64,000 nucleotides of DNA from Gracilibacillus suaedae (GCF_017599345.1 NZ_JAGFVL010000033.1:1-64000), one strand, 5' to 3'; shown: positions 18,349-26,820, counted from the stretch's first letter. Translations and numbers: made by a program. Notes: a model not told the origin generated them from the sequence alone.

Positions 18349-20064
18349 TTATTCAATTAATTGAACTTTAACCCATCCTCGAACACTGTTAATAAACCAG
18401 ATTTGATCGAAACTATCTATGTCTTCTAATGAAACACTTTTTTCTATTATGATGCCATCAGTGACTAATTTTTGACGGTAAGTCCCGGCCAATAGTCCAT
18501 CAGTTACTGGTGGCGTATAGTATAGACCATTTTTCTCTAATACAATATTCCCTATTGTAAATTCTGTAATAAACCCCCGTTCGTTCCATAACAGTGTCGT
18601 CATTGCATTTTTCGACATATTTTCATCATAAGTATTATAAAGAGTTCTATTCGTAGTTTTATGGTAAAGAAAGATATTTTCTTTATTTATTGGCTTTCGG
18701 GCAATTGTAACTTGTATTGGTTCCAGTATTGGTTTAACAGATTGACATGCTAATGTAATTTCACCATTAGCATGTAAAAGCAATCTTACTTTAAAAATCC
18801 CCTTTGGTTTTTTGGTCGCAAGTTCTTCTAATTCTTCTACAATGTAATTCGTACGATGTGGAAATTGAAAATAAATAGCAGACTCTCTCAATCTATTCAT
18901 ATGAAAGGATAGTAAAGGGTAATTCCCTTGTTCTAATTTGATAGATTCTAATAAAGAAAATGGTTCTCTTTTTTGATAAAGAACTGCTGCTTTTTGATTC
19001 AATTCTTGATATTCATTCTTAGGTACAGAATTCCAGGTGATTCCTCCTCCAGCTCCATATGTTGCGTGATTTTCTTGAATAGTAACCGTGCGAATAGGAA
19101 CATTAAACATTGCTTCTCGTTGAGGAGTTATAAATCCGATTGCGCCACAATAGACCTCCCTTGGTGTGTCTTCTAAGTCTGCTATATATTTCATTGTTTT
19201 TACTTTGGGAGCACCGGTAATAGAACCGCATGGAAACAATGCTTGAAACCAATCAAACACCGTATTTTTTTCTAGTGTTGCCGATATGGTCGAGGTCATT
19301 TGGTGAACGGTTGGATAGGTTTCTATGTCAAATAAACGATCTACTTTTACTGTTCCTGGTTTGGCGATTCTCCCTAAATCATTGCGTAATAGATCGACGA
19401 TCATTACGTTCTCTGCTCGGTCCTTTTTGGAATTTATTAATTGTTCTTTTAATACTGCATCATCACGTAATGTTTTTCCTCGCTTTATTGTACCTTTCAT
19501 CGGTTTTGTTGTCATTTGTCCATTGCTTACATGAAAAAAGAGTTCAGGTGAAACAGAAAGTATTTGAAAATCCTCCATACTTAAATAAGCACAATATGAA
19601 GCTGATTGGTTTTGTAACAATTGTTGATAAAAGGAAAAACTATCACCGGTAAACTGTGCTTTCAATCTAGTTGTATAATTTACTTGATAGGTGTTACCTT
19701 GTCTAATTAATGATTTTATTTTTGCAATGGATTCGTTATATTTTTTATGACTAACAGTATTTTTCCATGTAGAGATGGAATAAGGGACATGATCATTTTT
19801 AGTTTTGAACGTTGTAAATTCTTTAAAGACACCAAACCACATTAATGGTAAGGAGGGGTTATCGTGTACGATATAACTATTATCAAAGGCCGGAGCAGCC
19901 TCATAGGAAACGTAGCCGGCAACATAATATCCATCATTCAAAGCTTTTTCTATTCTATTAAAAGCATGGTGTATACTGCCAACGTGAGATGCAGTAATGA
20001 TATCAATTGGATGAGTAAATGTTTTTCCTTTTCCTTTAAAATCGAACTGAAGGTATGTTTCCAT
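18349..20064 (-). CDS. pabB: Fused aminodeoxychorismate synthase I and lyase
   Basis: This 571-residue fusion carries two steps of p-aminobenzoate synthesis. Residues 1 to about 355 are the PabB chorismate-binding subunit (SVSPELFF, KPMKGTIKRG, MIVDLLRNDLGRIA, FPCGSITGAPKVKTM, GAIGF). Residues about 365-571 are a class IV PLP aminotransferase-fold lyase (PabC) with a LLSFHMNRLRESA start; its catalytic Lys region differs from stand-alone lyases. With PabA it converts chorismate and glutamine to 4-amino-4-deoxychorismate and then to PABA for folate. B. subtilis keeps pabB and pabC as separate genes. The ATG abuts the pabA stop. Confidence 0.88.
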   Translation of the reverse strand: METYLQFDFKGKGKTFTHPIDIITASHVGSIHHAFNRIEKALNDGYYVAGYVSYEAAPAFDNSYIVHDNPSLPLMWFGVFKEFTTFKTKNDHVPYSISTWKNTVSHKKYNESIAKIKSLIRQGNTYQVNYTTRLKAQFTGDSFSFYQQLLQNQSASYCAYLSMEDFQILSVSPELFFHVSNGQMTTKPMKGTIKRGKTLRDDAVLKEQLINSKKDRAENVMIVDLLRNDLGRIAKPGTVKVDRLFDIETYPTVHQMTSTISATLEKNTVFDWFQALFPCGSITGAPKVKTMKYIADLEDTPREVYCGAIGFITPQREAMFNVPIRTVTIQENHATYGAGGGITWNSVPKNEYQELNQKAAVLYQKREPFSLLESIKLEQGNYPLLSFHMNRLRESAIYFQFPHRTNYIVEELEELATKKPKGIFKVRLLLHANGEITLACQSVKPILEPIQVTIARKPINKENIFLYHKTTNRTLYNTYDENMSKNAMTTLLWNERGFITEFTIGNIVLEKNGLYYTPPVTDGLLAGTYRQKLVTDGIIIEKSVSLEDIDSFDQIWFINSVRGWVKVQLIE

Positions 20065-20661
20065 TTACAGCACATCCTTTCGATATGTTGTTGGTTGGAT
20101 TAAGCGTAAACTATTTTTAACGATTTCATATCCATAATCCGTTAGAATAGCCTCGGGATGAAATTGAACTCCTTCTATCGGAAGTTGTTGGTGTTGTACT
20201 GCCATGACAGTTTGATCTTCTGATTGTGCAGTTACTAATATCTCATTGGGCATGGTGTTGTTATTTGCAATCAATGAATGGTATCTTGCGACATCAAATG
20301 ATCGCGGTAAGCCGTTAAATACACCTATATTCTTGTGGTGGATCGTACTTGTCATACCATGCATGGGCTTATGAGCTGGAGTAATACTCCCCCCAAAAAA
20401 TTCAACAATAACCTGCATTCCAAGACATACTCCAAAAATAGGAATCAATTGATGAAAATGTTCTAGTATATCTGGGGATATTCCACTATCTGCAGGTGCT
20501 CCTGGCCCTGGTGATAAAACAAGCAGACTAGGTTGCATAGAGGCGATTTCCTCAATTGTTGTAGCATCGTTTCGGTATACAACAACATTTTCTCTCATTT
20601 GGCGATAATATTGCACTAGATTATAGGTGAAGGAATCATAATTATCAATAATAACAATCAT
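20065..20661 (-). CDS. pabA: Aminodeoxychorismate/anthranilate synthase amidotransferase
   Basis: This 198-residue class I glutamine amidotransferase releases ammonia from glutamine for the PabB domain encoded next. The nucleophile is C79 in IFGVCLGMQ, the oxyanion segment is LSPGPGAP near 49-56, and the His/Glu pair is in VQFHPEAIL near 172-176. In Bacilli such a subunit may also serve anthranilate synthase (TrpG). Adjacency to pabBC makes PABA synthesis its main role. ATG follows a GAGG site. No pabC, folP or folB gene follows here. Confidence 0.9.
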   Translation of the reverse strand: MIVIIDNYDSFTYNLVQYYRQMRENVVVYRNDATTIEEIASMQPSLLVLSPGPGAPADSGISPDILEHFHQLIPIFGVCLGMQVIVEFFGGSITPAHKPMHGMTSTIHHKNIGVFNGLPRSFDVARYHSLIANNNTMPNEILVTAQSEDQTVMAVQHQQLPIEGVQFHPEAILTDYGYEIVKNSLRLIQPTTYRKDVL

Positions 20662-20772
20662 AACTTTTCCTCATTTCAAAATTTAATCACTAACTATTAT
20701 AACCTAATACAAATAACTGAAAAAGACTTCAGTTGTTTTACAGTATAGTTATTAATCCATCAGTACTTATAG

Positions 20773-20801
20773 TTGACAATTGTTAGTTATTTGATTATAA
20801 T
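20773..20801 (+). promoter_or_regulatory. Sigma-A promoter of siderophore operon
   Basis: TTGACA (20773-20778) and TATAAT (20796-20801) with a 17-nt spacer match the vegetative consensus perfectly. The Fur box lies just downstream. Confidence 0.8.
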
Positions 20802-20818
20802 TTGTTTCGTACTTGGAA

Positions 20819-20833
20819 TGATAATCATTTTCA
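20819..20833 (+). promoter_or_regulatory. Fur box
   Basis: TGATAATCATTTTCA matches 14 of 15 positions of the 7-1-7 Fur consensus. It lies about 10 nt downstream of the predicted transcription start, so iron-bound Fur should block the yclN-like operon. Confidence 0.8.
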
Positions 20834-20873
20834 ACGGTTATTCTAAGAATATAGTGTGTTATGAGGATTATAT

Positions 20874-21827
20874 ATGAAACTATGGATTTTAATAATTGCA
20901 ACTATTATTCTGTCATTTATATCTTTATTTATAGGTGCGATTGATATCAAGATTAGTCATCTGTTAGATTGGCAATCTGATGAAGCGCAACTTTTCTTCA
21001 TCAGCCGAGTTCCTCGTTTAATGGCAATTATCTTAGCAGGAGCTGGAATGAGTATTGCGGGCTTAATTATGCAATCATTAAGTCGTAATAAATTTGTATC
21101 ACCAACGACAGCCGGTACATTAGATGCTGCGAAGCTTGGAATTTTAATTTCAATGTTATTTATTACAAACGTTACATATACGCAACAAATTATTTTTAGT
21201 TTCGCATTTGCTCTAGTCGGAACATTGGTGTTTATGCAAATTCTAGACAAAATTAAGTTTAAGGATGCCATTTTTGTACCCTTAATTGGTATCATGTACG
21301 GAAATATTTTATCATCTATTACAACTTTTTTTGCTTATGAAGCAGATCTTATCCAAAATATTTCTGCATGGTTAATGGGAAGTTTTACATTAATTATATC
21401 TGGTCGATATGAATTGCTCTATGTCAGTATACCTGCTGTTATCTTAGCCTATTTGTACGCTAATAAATTTACAGTCGCAGGTATGGGAGAAGAGTTCGCG
21501 AAAAATTTAGGGTTAAGTTATAAAGTAGTATTAAATATAGGACTTATTCTTGTTGCCGTAATTTCTACAACAGTAGTGCTTACTGTAGGAGTTATCCCTT
21601 TCTTAGGGTTGATTGTACCTAATATTGTCTCTATCTATTTAGGTGATAATTTACGGAAAATCATACCACATACGATGTTATTAGGTGTTGTTTTCTTATT
21701 AATATGTGACATTATTGGTCGTATTATTATTCACCCTTATGAGATTCCAGTTAATGTTACAGTGGCAGTAATCGGCAGTGCGATCTTCTTAATCATGTTA
21801 TTTAGGGGGAGAGCATATGCGAAATAG
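20874..21827 (+). CDS. yclN: Petrobactin-type siderophore ABC permease 1 (YclN-like)
   Basis: This 317-residue FecCD-family permease has about nine hydrophobic segments. Typical landmarks are RVPRLMAIILAGAGMSIAGLIMQ, GTLDAAKLGILISM and GVIPFLGLIVPNI. It pairs with the next gene to form the pore of a ferric-siderophore importer. The petrobactin assignment rests on the binding protein at 23706, which resembles YclQ, and on the same N-O-P-Q gene order. It overlaps the next gene by 11 nt. Expression should be induced by iron starvation through the Fur box upstream. Confidence 0.88.
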   Translation: MKLWILIIATIILSFISLFIGAIDIKISHLLDWQSDEAQLFFISRVPRLMAIILAGAGMSIAGLIMQSLSRNKFVSPTTAGTLDAAKLGILISMLFITNVTYTQQIIFSFAFALVGTLVFMQILDKIKFKDAIFVPLIGIMYGNILSSITTFFAYEADLIQNISAWLMGSFTLIISGRYELLYVSIPAVILAYLYANKFTVAGMGEEFAKNLGLSYKVVLNIGLILVAVISTTVVLTVGVIPFLGLIVPNIVSIYLGDNLRKIIPHTMLLGVVFLLICDIIGRIIIHPYEIPVNVTVAVIGSAIFLIMLFRGRAYAK

Positions 21828-22770
21828 TACAAAATTGATTTTATTATTTATATTGGTAATTATCAGTGTTTTATTGTATGGATTTTATGATATAAAAGGT
21901 GGATTTGATTATGCTTTCCCTAGACGTATGATTCGTGTAGCTGCCATGGTCATTACCGGGGTTGCCATTTCTTATGCAACAGTTGTTTTCCAAACGATCA
22001 CACATAATCGTATTTTAACTCCTTCGGTTATGGGAATCGGTTCAATGTATGAGGTAGTGCAAACAGTAATCTACTTTTTTGCAGGATCGATGTCGATTTG
22101 GATAGTTAATAAATATTTAAATTTTGGTGCAGCACTCGTAGCTATGGTGATATTTGCATTATTACTGTATCGTTTCCTATTTCGTGCTGATAAATATCCA
22201 ATTTACTTATTGTTATTAATAGGAATGATTATTGGTACACTTCTAGGAAGTTTAGTGACCTTTCTACAAGTATTGATTGATCCAGTTGAATATTTGGGGC
22301 TTCAATCACTTTTATTTGCCTCTTTTACAAAAGTAAAAGCAGAGTTGTTATATATTGCGTTTGGAATTTTGTTTATTTCGTTTATATACGGTTCATTTAT
22401 TATGAAAAAATTAGACGTAATGTCACTAGGTCGTGAAAACGCAATTAATTTAGGGATAAATTATGACCGTATGGTAATGAACATTCTTATATTATCATCA
22501 ATCTTAATTGCTACTTCTACTGCACTAGTAGGATCGATTACTTTCTTTGGTTTAATTGTAGCAAACTTGTCATACCAATTTTTTGTCACTTATAAGCATT
22601 CCGTTTTAATTATAGGAGCAAGTTTATTTAGTATTTTGGCATTGGTAGGTGGCCAATTTCTAGTTGAACATGTATTGGAATTACGTACAACAATAAGTGT
22701 AATCATTAACTTTGTTGGTGGTATTTACTTTATTTATCTATTATTAAAAGAAAGTAGGGATACAGCATGA
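21817..22770 (+). CDS. yclO: Petrobactin-type siderophore ABC permease 2 (YclO-like)
   Basis: This 317-residue FecCD-family permease is the second pore subunit. It shows RMIRVAAMVITGVAISYATVVFQ followed by THNRILTPSVMGIGSMYE, and GSITFFGLIVANL near 245. The start ATG lies in the end of yclN behind AGGGGGAGA and the stop overlaps the ATPase start by 4 nt (ATGA), so the three genes are translationally coupled. Confidence 0.88.
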   Translation: MRNSTKLILLFILVIISVLLYGFYDIKGGFDYAFPRRMIRVAAMVITGVAISYATVVFQTITHNRILTPSVMGIGSMYEVVQTVIYFFAGSMSIWIVNKYLNFGAALVAMVIFALLLYRFLFRADKYPIYLLLLIGMIIGTLLGSLVTFLQVLIDPVEYLGLQSLLFASFTKVKAELLYIAFGILFISFIYGSFIMKKLDVMSLGRENAINLGINYDRMVMNILILSSILIATSTALVGSITFFGLIVANLSYQFFVTYKHSVLIIGASLFSILALVGGQFLVEHVLELRTTISVIINFVGGIYFIYLLLKESRDTA

Positions 22771-23540
22771 TAGAAATCAAGGGACTAACGAAACAATTTG
22801 GTAAAAAGTCTGTTGTAGATGACGTTTCCGTTGCTATTCAACCAGGAACGATTACATCGTTTATCGGACCGAATGGTGCTGGTAAATCTACACTTCTTTC
22901 AATGGTGAGTAGGTTATTGGATGCAGATACAGGAGAAGTGTTACTTGATAAAAACAACGTAAAAAAATGGAAGTCTACTGAATTTGCCAAGCGTGTTTCG
23001 ATACTGAGACAAGCGAATTATATCAATGTTCGTTTAACAGTTCGTGAACTTGTTGCTTTTGGTCGTTATCCATACTCTAAGGGAAGATTAAATGCAGAAG
23101 ATAATAGATTTGTTGATCAGGCGATGGAATATATGAATCTAACCGATATGCAAAATCAATTTCTAGATGAATTATCTGGAGGACAAAAGCAACGTGCTTT
23201 TATTGCGATGGTTATTGCACAAGATACAGACTATATTCTACTTGATGAACCTTTAAATAACTTAGATATGAAGCATTCTGTTCAAATTATGAAAATATTA
23301 CGTAAGCTTGTAAATGAGTTAGGAAGAACAGTAGTTATCGTATTGCACGATATCAACTTTGCTTCTGTTTATTCAGATCAAATTGTTGCATTGAAAAATG
23401 GTAAACTTGTCAAAAATGGGCCAACGAATGACATTATAAATTCAGATGCGTTAAGAGAAATTTACGATATGGATATCCCGATTCAGGAACAAGATGGATG
23501 TCGAATATGTGTCTATTTTAACTCACATACAGGCTCTTAA
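22767..23540 (+). CDS. yclP: Siderophore ABC transporter ATPase (YclP-like)
   Basis: This 257-residue ATP-binding subunit drives import through the two permeases. Walker A is GPNGAGKST near 35-43, the Q-loop follows at LRQAN, the signature is LDELSGGQKQRAFIAM near 134, and Walker B is YILLDEPLNNLD with the switch His in VLHDINFA. Length and order match FepC/YclP-type ATPases. A strong terminator follows, so the binding-protein gene downstream needs its own promoter. Confidence 0.9.
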   Translation: MIEIKGLTKQFGKKSVVDDVSVAIQPGTITSFIGPNGAGKSTLLSMVSRLLDADTGEVLLDKNNVKKWKSTEFAKRVSILRQANYINVRLTVRELVAFGRYPYSKGRLNAEDNRFVDQAMEYMNLTDMQNQFLDELSGGQKQRAFIAMVIAQDTDYILLDEPLNNLDMKHSVQIMKILRKLVNELGRTVVIVLHDINFASVYSDQIVALKNGKLVKNGPTNDIINSDALREIYDMDIPIQEQDGCRICVYFNSHTGS

Positions 23541-23556
23541 TAAATAGGATTAGAAT

Positions 23557-23592
23557 GTCTAAAGGATAAGATTGGATCCTTTAGACTGTTTT
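23557..23592 (+). terminator. Intrinsic terminator after yclP-like gene
   Basis: GTCTAAAGGAT (23557-23567) pairs perfectly with ATCCTTTAGAC (23576-23586), followed by TGTTTTTT. It separates the permease/ATPase genes from the binding-protein gene. Confidence 0.85.
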
Positions 23593-23614
23593 TTGGAAAA
23601 AATTTAAAATGGTA

Positions 23615-23643
23615 TTGACGAGAATGACTTTCAATTGTATAAT
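23615..23643 (+). promoter_or_regulatory. Sigma-A promoter of siderophore-binding protein
   Basis: TTGACG (23615-23620) and TATAAT (23638-23643) are 17 nt apart. The spacer itself carries a Fur-like AGAATGACTTTCA, and two further Fur boxes follow. Confidence 0.8.
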
Positions 23644-23673
23644 GATAATCGTTGTCATTGATAATGATTATCA
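23643..23673 (+). promoter_or_regulatory. Tandem Fur boxes
   Basis: TGATAATCGTTGTCA (23643-23657, 13 of 15) is followed directly by TGATAATGATTATCA (23659-23673, a perfect 7-1-7 palindrome). They start in the -10 element and cover the transcription start of the yclQ-like gene, predicting tight iron repression. Confidence 0.88.
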
Positions 23674-23705
23674 TTATTAAAAAATATACATAAGGAGAGA
23701 GAAGT

Positions 23706-24770
23706 ATGAAGAAGTGGCTATTAGCTTTATTACTTTTAGTTTTCGCAGTTGTGCTTGCAGCTTGCGGTGCTGATGAAGAGGGAGCAACAGATGAGGCAAC
23801 AGCTTCAGAAGATCAAGAAGAAAATCAAGCTTCAGAAGATAATGCAACAGAAAGTGATGAAACAACAGAGGATGAGAATGCTGCTTATCCTATGACTATA
23901 TCTCCAACTATCTCATCATCAGAGGGCAGAGATGGTACAGCATATGAATTTGCAGATGTTGAATTTGAAGAAATGCCAGAAAATATTGTAGTGTTTGACT
24001 ATGGTTTCTTAGATACACTAGATGCACTTGGCGTTGAAGGAATCGTAGGGGTAGCAAATGGGAATACATTGCCATCTCATTTAGAAGATTATGCATCTGA
24101 TGATTATACTAACATTGGAAGTTTAAAAGAGCCATTACTTGAGGATATCGCTGCATTAGAACCAGATGTAATTTTTATCTCTGGTCGTCAGTCAGCATTT
24201 TATGATCAATTAAAAGAAATTACTCCAAATGTAGTATTTATTGGTACTCAACAAGATGATTATTGGAATACATTCTTAGAGTCAGTAGATATAGCAGCAA
24301 AAATCTTCAATAAAGAAGCAGAAGCTGAAGAGTATCTGTCTAAATTTGATTCAGCCTTAGAAGAAATAGAATCTTTAGCAGGAAACTATGAAACTAGCTT
24401 AGTAACAATGTACAATGAAGGAAGCTTATCTGGTTTCGCATCCAATTCTCGCTTCGGTTATATTTATGATGTATATGGTTTTGAACCAGTAACGGAAGAT
24501 ATTGAGTCTTCTTCTCACGGATCTAATTTCGGATTCGAAGCAATTTTAGAATTCGATCCAGAAGTGTTATTCGTTATCGACCGGACAGCGGCAATAAATG
24601 GTGAATCCAATATCGATGCTGATATGGAAAATGACATCATAAAACAAACAACAGCTTATGAAAATGAACAAATTATTTACTTAGATGGTGCGCTATGGTA
24701 CTTAAGTGGTGGCGGTCTTCAATCAGAACTTGCAAAAATCGAAGAAATTACTACGGAACTAAGTGAATAA
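23706..24770 (+). CDS. yclQ: Petrobactin-type siderophore-binding lipoprotein (YclQ-like)
   Basis: This 354-residue lipoprotein captures a ferric siderophore and delivers it to the permease pair. The signal ends in LAAC with acylated C20, followed by a Glu/Ser/Thr-rich linker (21-65). The FhuD/periplasmic-binding fold then shows VVFDYGFLDTLDALGV, NIGSLKEPLLEDIAALEPD, FISGRQSAFYDQL and a C-terminal LDGALWYLSGGGLQS, all recognisable from B. subtilis YclQ, the petrobactin receptor. It has its own Fur-regulated promoter behind the yclP terminator, allowing higher expression than the pore. Whether petrobactin or only its precursor is bound cannot be told. Confidence 0.9.
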   Translation: MKKWLLALLLLVFAVVLAACGADEEGATDEATASEDQEENQASEDNATESDETTEDENAAYPMTISPTISSSEGRDGTAYEFADVEFEEMPENIVVFDYGFLDTLDALGVEGIVGVANGNTLPSHLEDYASDDYTNIGSLKEPLLEDIAALEPDVIFISGRQSAFYDQLKEITPNVVFIGTQQDDYWNTFLESVDIAAKIFNKEAEAEEYLSKFDSALEEIESLAGNYETSLVTMYNEGSLSGFASNSRFGYIYDVYGFEPVTEDIESSSHGSNFGFEAILEFDPEVLFVIDRTAAINGESNIDADMENDIIKQTTAYENEQIIYLDGALWYLSGGGLQSELAKIEEITTELSE

Positions 24771-24777
24771 TCATTTA

Positions 24778-24886
24778 TCACGGTGCTAAACGTCTGTACG
24801 ACCTCGCTTCAACCTACAAGTAACACATGAATAAGTTATGGAATAACAGACGTTAACACCTGATAATTTTCCTAATGATCAGAGTG
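24778..24886 (+). repeat. Structured dispersed repeat A, copy 1
   Basis: It begins TCACGGTGCTAAACGTCTGT and ends TGATCAGAGTGG. The outer part folds as GGTGCTAAACGTCTGT against ACAGACGTTAACACC (24782-24797 with 24846-24860, one bulge and one mismatch), followed by a small CTGAT/ATCAG stem. Related sequence occurs at 25026-25131 and 58774-58863 in the same orientation. Confidence 0.6.
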
Positions 24887-24922
24887 GATCAATCTTCCCC
24901 ACTGACCATAGCCAAGATTTAT

Positions 24923-24978
24923 AAGGACTGTTTCAGAGTGTCAGTTAACACTGATGCTCTGACAGTCCTTTTTCTATT
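24923..24978 (+). terminator. Large terminator-like hairpin
   Basis: AAGGACTGT and ACAGTCCTT form the base, with CAGAGTGTCAGT/ACACTGATGCTCTG forming the upper stem, followed by TTTTTC. It probably ends transcription from the siderophore-binding-protein gene, 150 nt downstream of its stop. Confidence 0.65.
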
Positions 24979-25025
24979 GTAAATACGTGTTTACGATACT
25001 AGGTTACTTACCGCATCAGCAGGCA

Positions 25026-25131
25026 TCAGGGTACTAATCGTCTCTAGGTTTCCCACTTCAAGCTTCAAATTAATCAAGGGGATTCATATGCTAACATCCT
25101 GATCATAGTTTTACTTTATGAGATCAAAGTG
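25026..25131 (+). repeat. Structured dispersed repeat A, copy 2 (diverged)
   Basis: It shares with copy 1 the ordered blocks GGTACTAATCGTCT, TCCCACTTCAA, GCTAACATCCTGATCA and ATGAGATCAAAGTG at similar spacing. The outer pairing is weaker than in copy 1, so this copy looks decayed. Confidence 0.45.
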
Positions 25132-25405
25132 TAAGAAAACTATCTTTATTAATCACTTTCAAAAATCATGCTGTCTACATCACAGATATTTCCGTGGTGT
25201 TTATTCATTTGTATAGAATGTTCAAAATTACCTAAATAGGCAAAAATGCTTATATTATTAGACGGGTTATATGATATAATAGTAGTTAAATATCATAAAA
25301 TTCACTTAGAATTGATGAATCCTGTTGTGTATTGTCTTATCATTAGGTATTATGGAATATGAGAACTAATTAAATTTTACTAGATAAGATTAAGGGGAAA
25401 TGAAT

Positions 25406-25873
25406 ATGTCATCATCAACTGAAGTGAATACAAATGAGGTCATCAAAGAGTTATATAATGGTTCTGTCCAATCCATCAAAAATGTTGTACCAGTTGAGCA
25501 TCAGTTCGAATCACCAAAAATGACGACCAATCCATTGAATGTAAAGTATGGCGTATTGATTGGGTATAGTGGAACATTCAAAGGCGATTTATTAATTCAA
25601 GCGGATCATCATGTATTCAGTTCGATTGGAGAAGCATTGTATGGAATGCAATTGTCAGAAGATATGTTAGATTCCTTCTCAGGAGAACTAGGTAATATGT
25701 TGGCTGGGGGGCTTTCTACTCACTTAGCAAATGCAGGAATTGATACAGATATTACGCACCCAACTATTATTAGTGGTAGTGCTAATTTATCTGGTTTTAA
25801 AAGAGTACTTGAGGTAGAAATCCACTATCCAAGCATTGGTGATATGAAAATGTCACTTCTATTAAATCAATAA
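25406..25873 (+). CDS. cheX: Chemotaxis protein CheX-like
   Basis: This 155-residue protein belongs to the CheC/CheX/FliY phosphatase fold and should dephosphorylate CheY-P. The phosphatase motif is in SFSGELGNMLAGGL, where Glu and Asn three residues apart are the catalytic pair. There is one such motif, as in CheX. The first ATG (25400) is only 2 nt after AAGGGG while the ATG at 25406 has 8 nt spacing, so I use the latter. It heads a compact cheX-cheW-cheY cluster with no receptor or CheA gene nearby. Confidence 0.8.
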   Translation: MSSSTEVNTNEVIKELYNGSVQSIKNVVPVEHQFESPKMTTNPLNVKYGVLIGYSGTFKGDLLIQADHHVFSSIGEALYGMQLSEDMLDSFSGELGNMLAGGLSTHLANAGIDTDITHPTIISGSANLSGFKRVLEVEIHYPSIGDMKMSLLLNQ

Positions 25874-25890
25874 AGGCTGGTGACGCTATA

Positions 25891-26358
25891 ATGGAAAGTT
25901 TAATAACCAAAACAATTATTTTTAAATTAAAGAATCAAGAATACGGTGCAAATATTGATCAAATTCGATCTATTGAAAGGCTAGAAGAGATTGTTTCATT
26001 ACCACAGACATCTGATTTTATTAAAGGAATTATCAATTTGCGTGGTAATGTGACTCCGATTATTGATTTGCGTACGCGACTAGGTATGGCAGAGGCTAAG
26101 CCTACGGAACAGACGAGAGTACTAATTGCTAATGTTCGTGAAGTACAGGTAGGTTTAATTGTGGATGAAGCGACAGATGTAATTGATATTTCAGCAGAAG
26201 TAGTGGAAGATGCACCAGAGTTGGTGAAAGGTGTTGATTATCAATATATAAAAGGAGTAGCCAAGCTAGCTGATCGAGGGATGTTACTTTTATTAGATCT
26301 TGATTATGTGTTAAGTTTGGATGAAATCAACGAAGTACAACAAGTAGCAGATGAATAA
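25891..26358 (+). CDS. cheW: Chemotaxis coupling protein CheW
   Basis: This 155-residue protein links receptors to the CheA kinase. The CheW fold is visible as IIFKLKNQEYGANIDQIRSI, PQTSDFIKGIINLRGNVTPIIDLRTRLGM and VRVLIANV-type strands, with the NLRGNVTPIIDLR core near residues 49-61. There is no receiver domain, so it is CheW and not CheV. It lies 17 nt after cheX. Confidence 0.9.
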   Translation: MESLITKTIIFKLKNQEYGANIDQIRSIERLEEIVSLPQTSDFIKGIINLRGNVTPIIDLRTRLGMAEAKPTEQTRVLIANVREVQVGLIVDEATDVIDISAEVVEDAPELVKGVDYQYIKGVAKLADRGMLLLLDLDYVLSLDEINEVQQVADE

Positions 26359-26390
26359 GAAATTTACATTTATCAACGGAGGGGAATACT

Positions 26391-26747
26391 TTGGCACGAG
26401 TGTTAATTGTAGATGATGCTGCATTTATGCGCATGCAATTAAAAAATATATTTACGAATTTAGGACATGAGGTAGTTGGAGAAGCAGAGAACGGACAACA
26501 AGCAGCAAGTATGTATGAAGAGTTACAACCTGATATTGTTTCCATGGATATTACAATGCCAGAAATGAACGGGGTAGAAGCAACGAAAGAGATTAAAGGT
26601 AAAGATGCCAATGCAACGATTATTATGTGTTCAGCGATGGGACAACAACAAATGGTATTAGATGCTATAAAAGCAGGGGCATCTGATTTTATCGTAAAAC
26701 CATTTACAGAAGACCGTGTAAAAGAAACGTTGGATAAATTATTCTAA
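26391..26747 (+). CDS. cheY: Chemotaxis response regulator CheY
   Basis: This 118-residue single receiver domain has acidic pair D8-D9, phospho-acceptor D53 in SMDITMPEMNG, Ser/Thr switch in MCSAMGQQQMV and Lys in FIVKPF. These match B. subtilis CheY closely. It starts with TTG 26391 behind GGAGGGG. As in other cheX-cheW-cheY sets it may steer a flagellar motor or another output; the main che-fla operon is outside the window. A strong terminator follows. Confidence 0.88.
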   Translation: MARVLIVDDAAFMRMQLKNIFTNLGHEVVGEAENGQQAASMYEELQPDIVSMDITMPEMNGVEATKEIKGKDANATIIMCSAMGQQQMVLDAIKAGASDFIVKPFTEDRVKETLDKLF

Positions 26748-26784
26748 ATAATAGAAGCTGTACGATAGCTTTATTGTCGTATAG

Positions 26785-26820
26785 AAAAACCCGTTTTCAG
26801 TCTAGAAAACGGGTTTTTGC
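26785..26820 (+). terminator. Intrinsic terminator after cheY
   Basis: A perfect 14-bp stem AAAAACCCGTTTTC/GAAAACGGGTTTTT around a 6-nt loop includes its own T tract. It is flanked by a wider inverted pair AGAAGCTGT/ACAGCTTCT. Confidence 0.88.

Larger units (their letters stand above)
24771..25405. other. Long intergenic region with structured repeats
   Basis: No gene is visible. The region holds one copy of a structured repeat (24778-24886), a large terminator-like hairpin (24923-24975), a second diverged copy of the repeat (25026-25131), then AT-rich sequence with a TATAAT at 25275-25280 that may belong to the cheX promoter. The last bases carry the AAGGGG ribosome site of cheX. Confidence 0.6.

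Noticed and set aside
19230-19652. 140-residue plus-strand frame opposite pabB
   Set aside because: It is antisense to the clearly conserved PabB domain and has no ribosome site or recognisable content.
24778-25131. CRISPR array
   Set aside because: Only two diverged copies about 250 bp apart with no short regular repeat-spacer pattern; no cas gene in the window.
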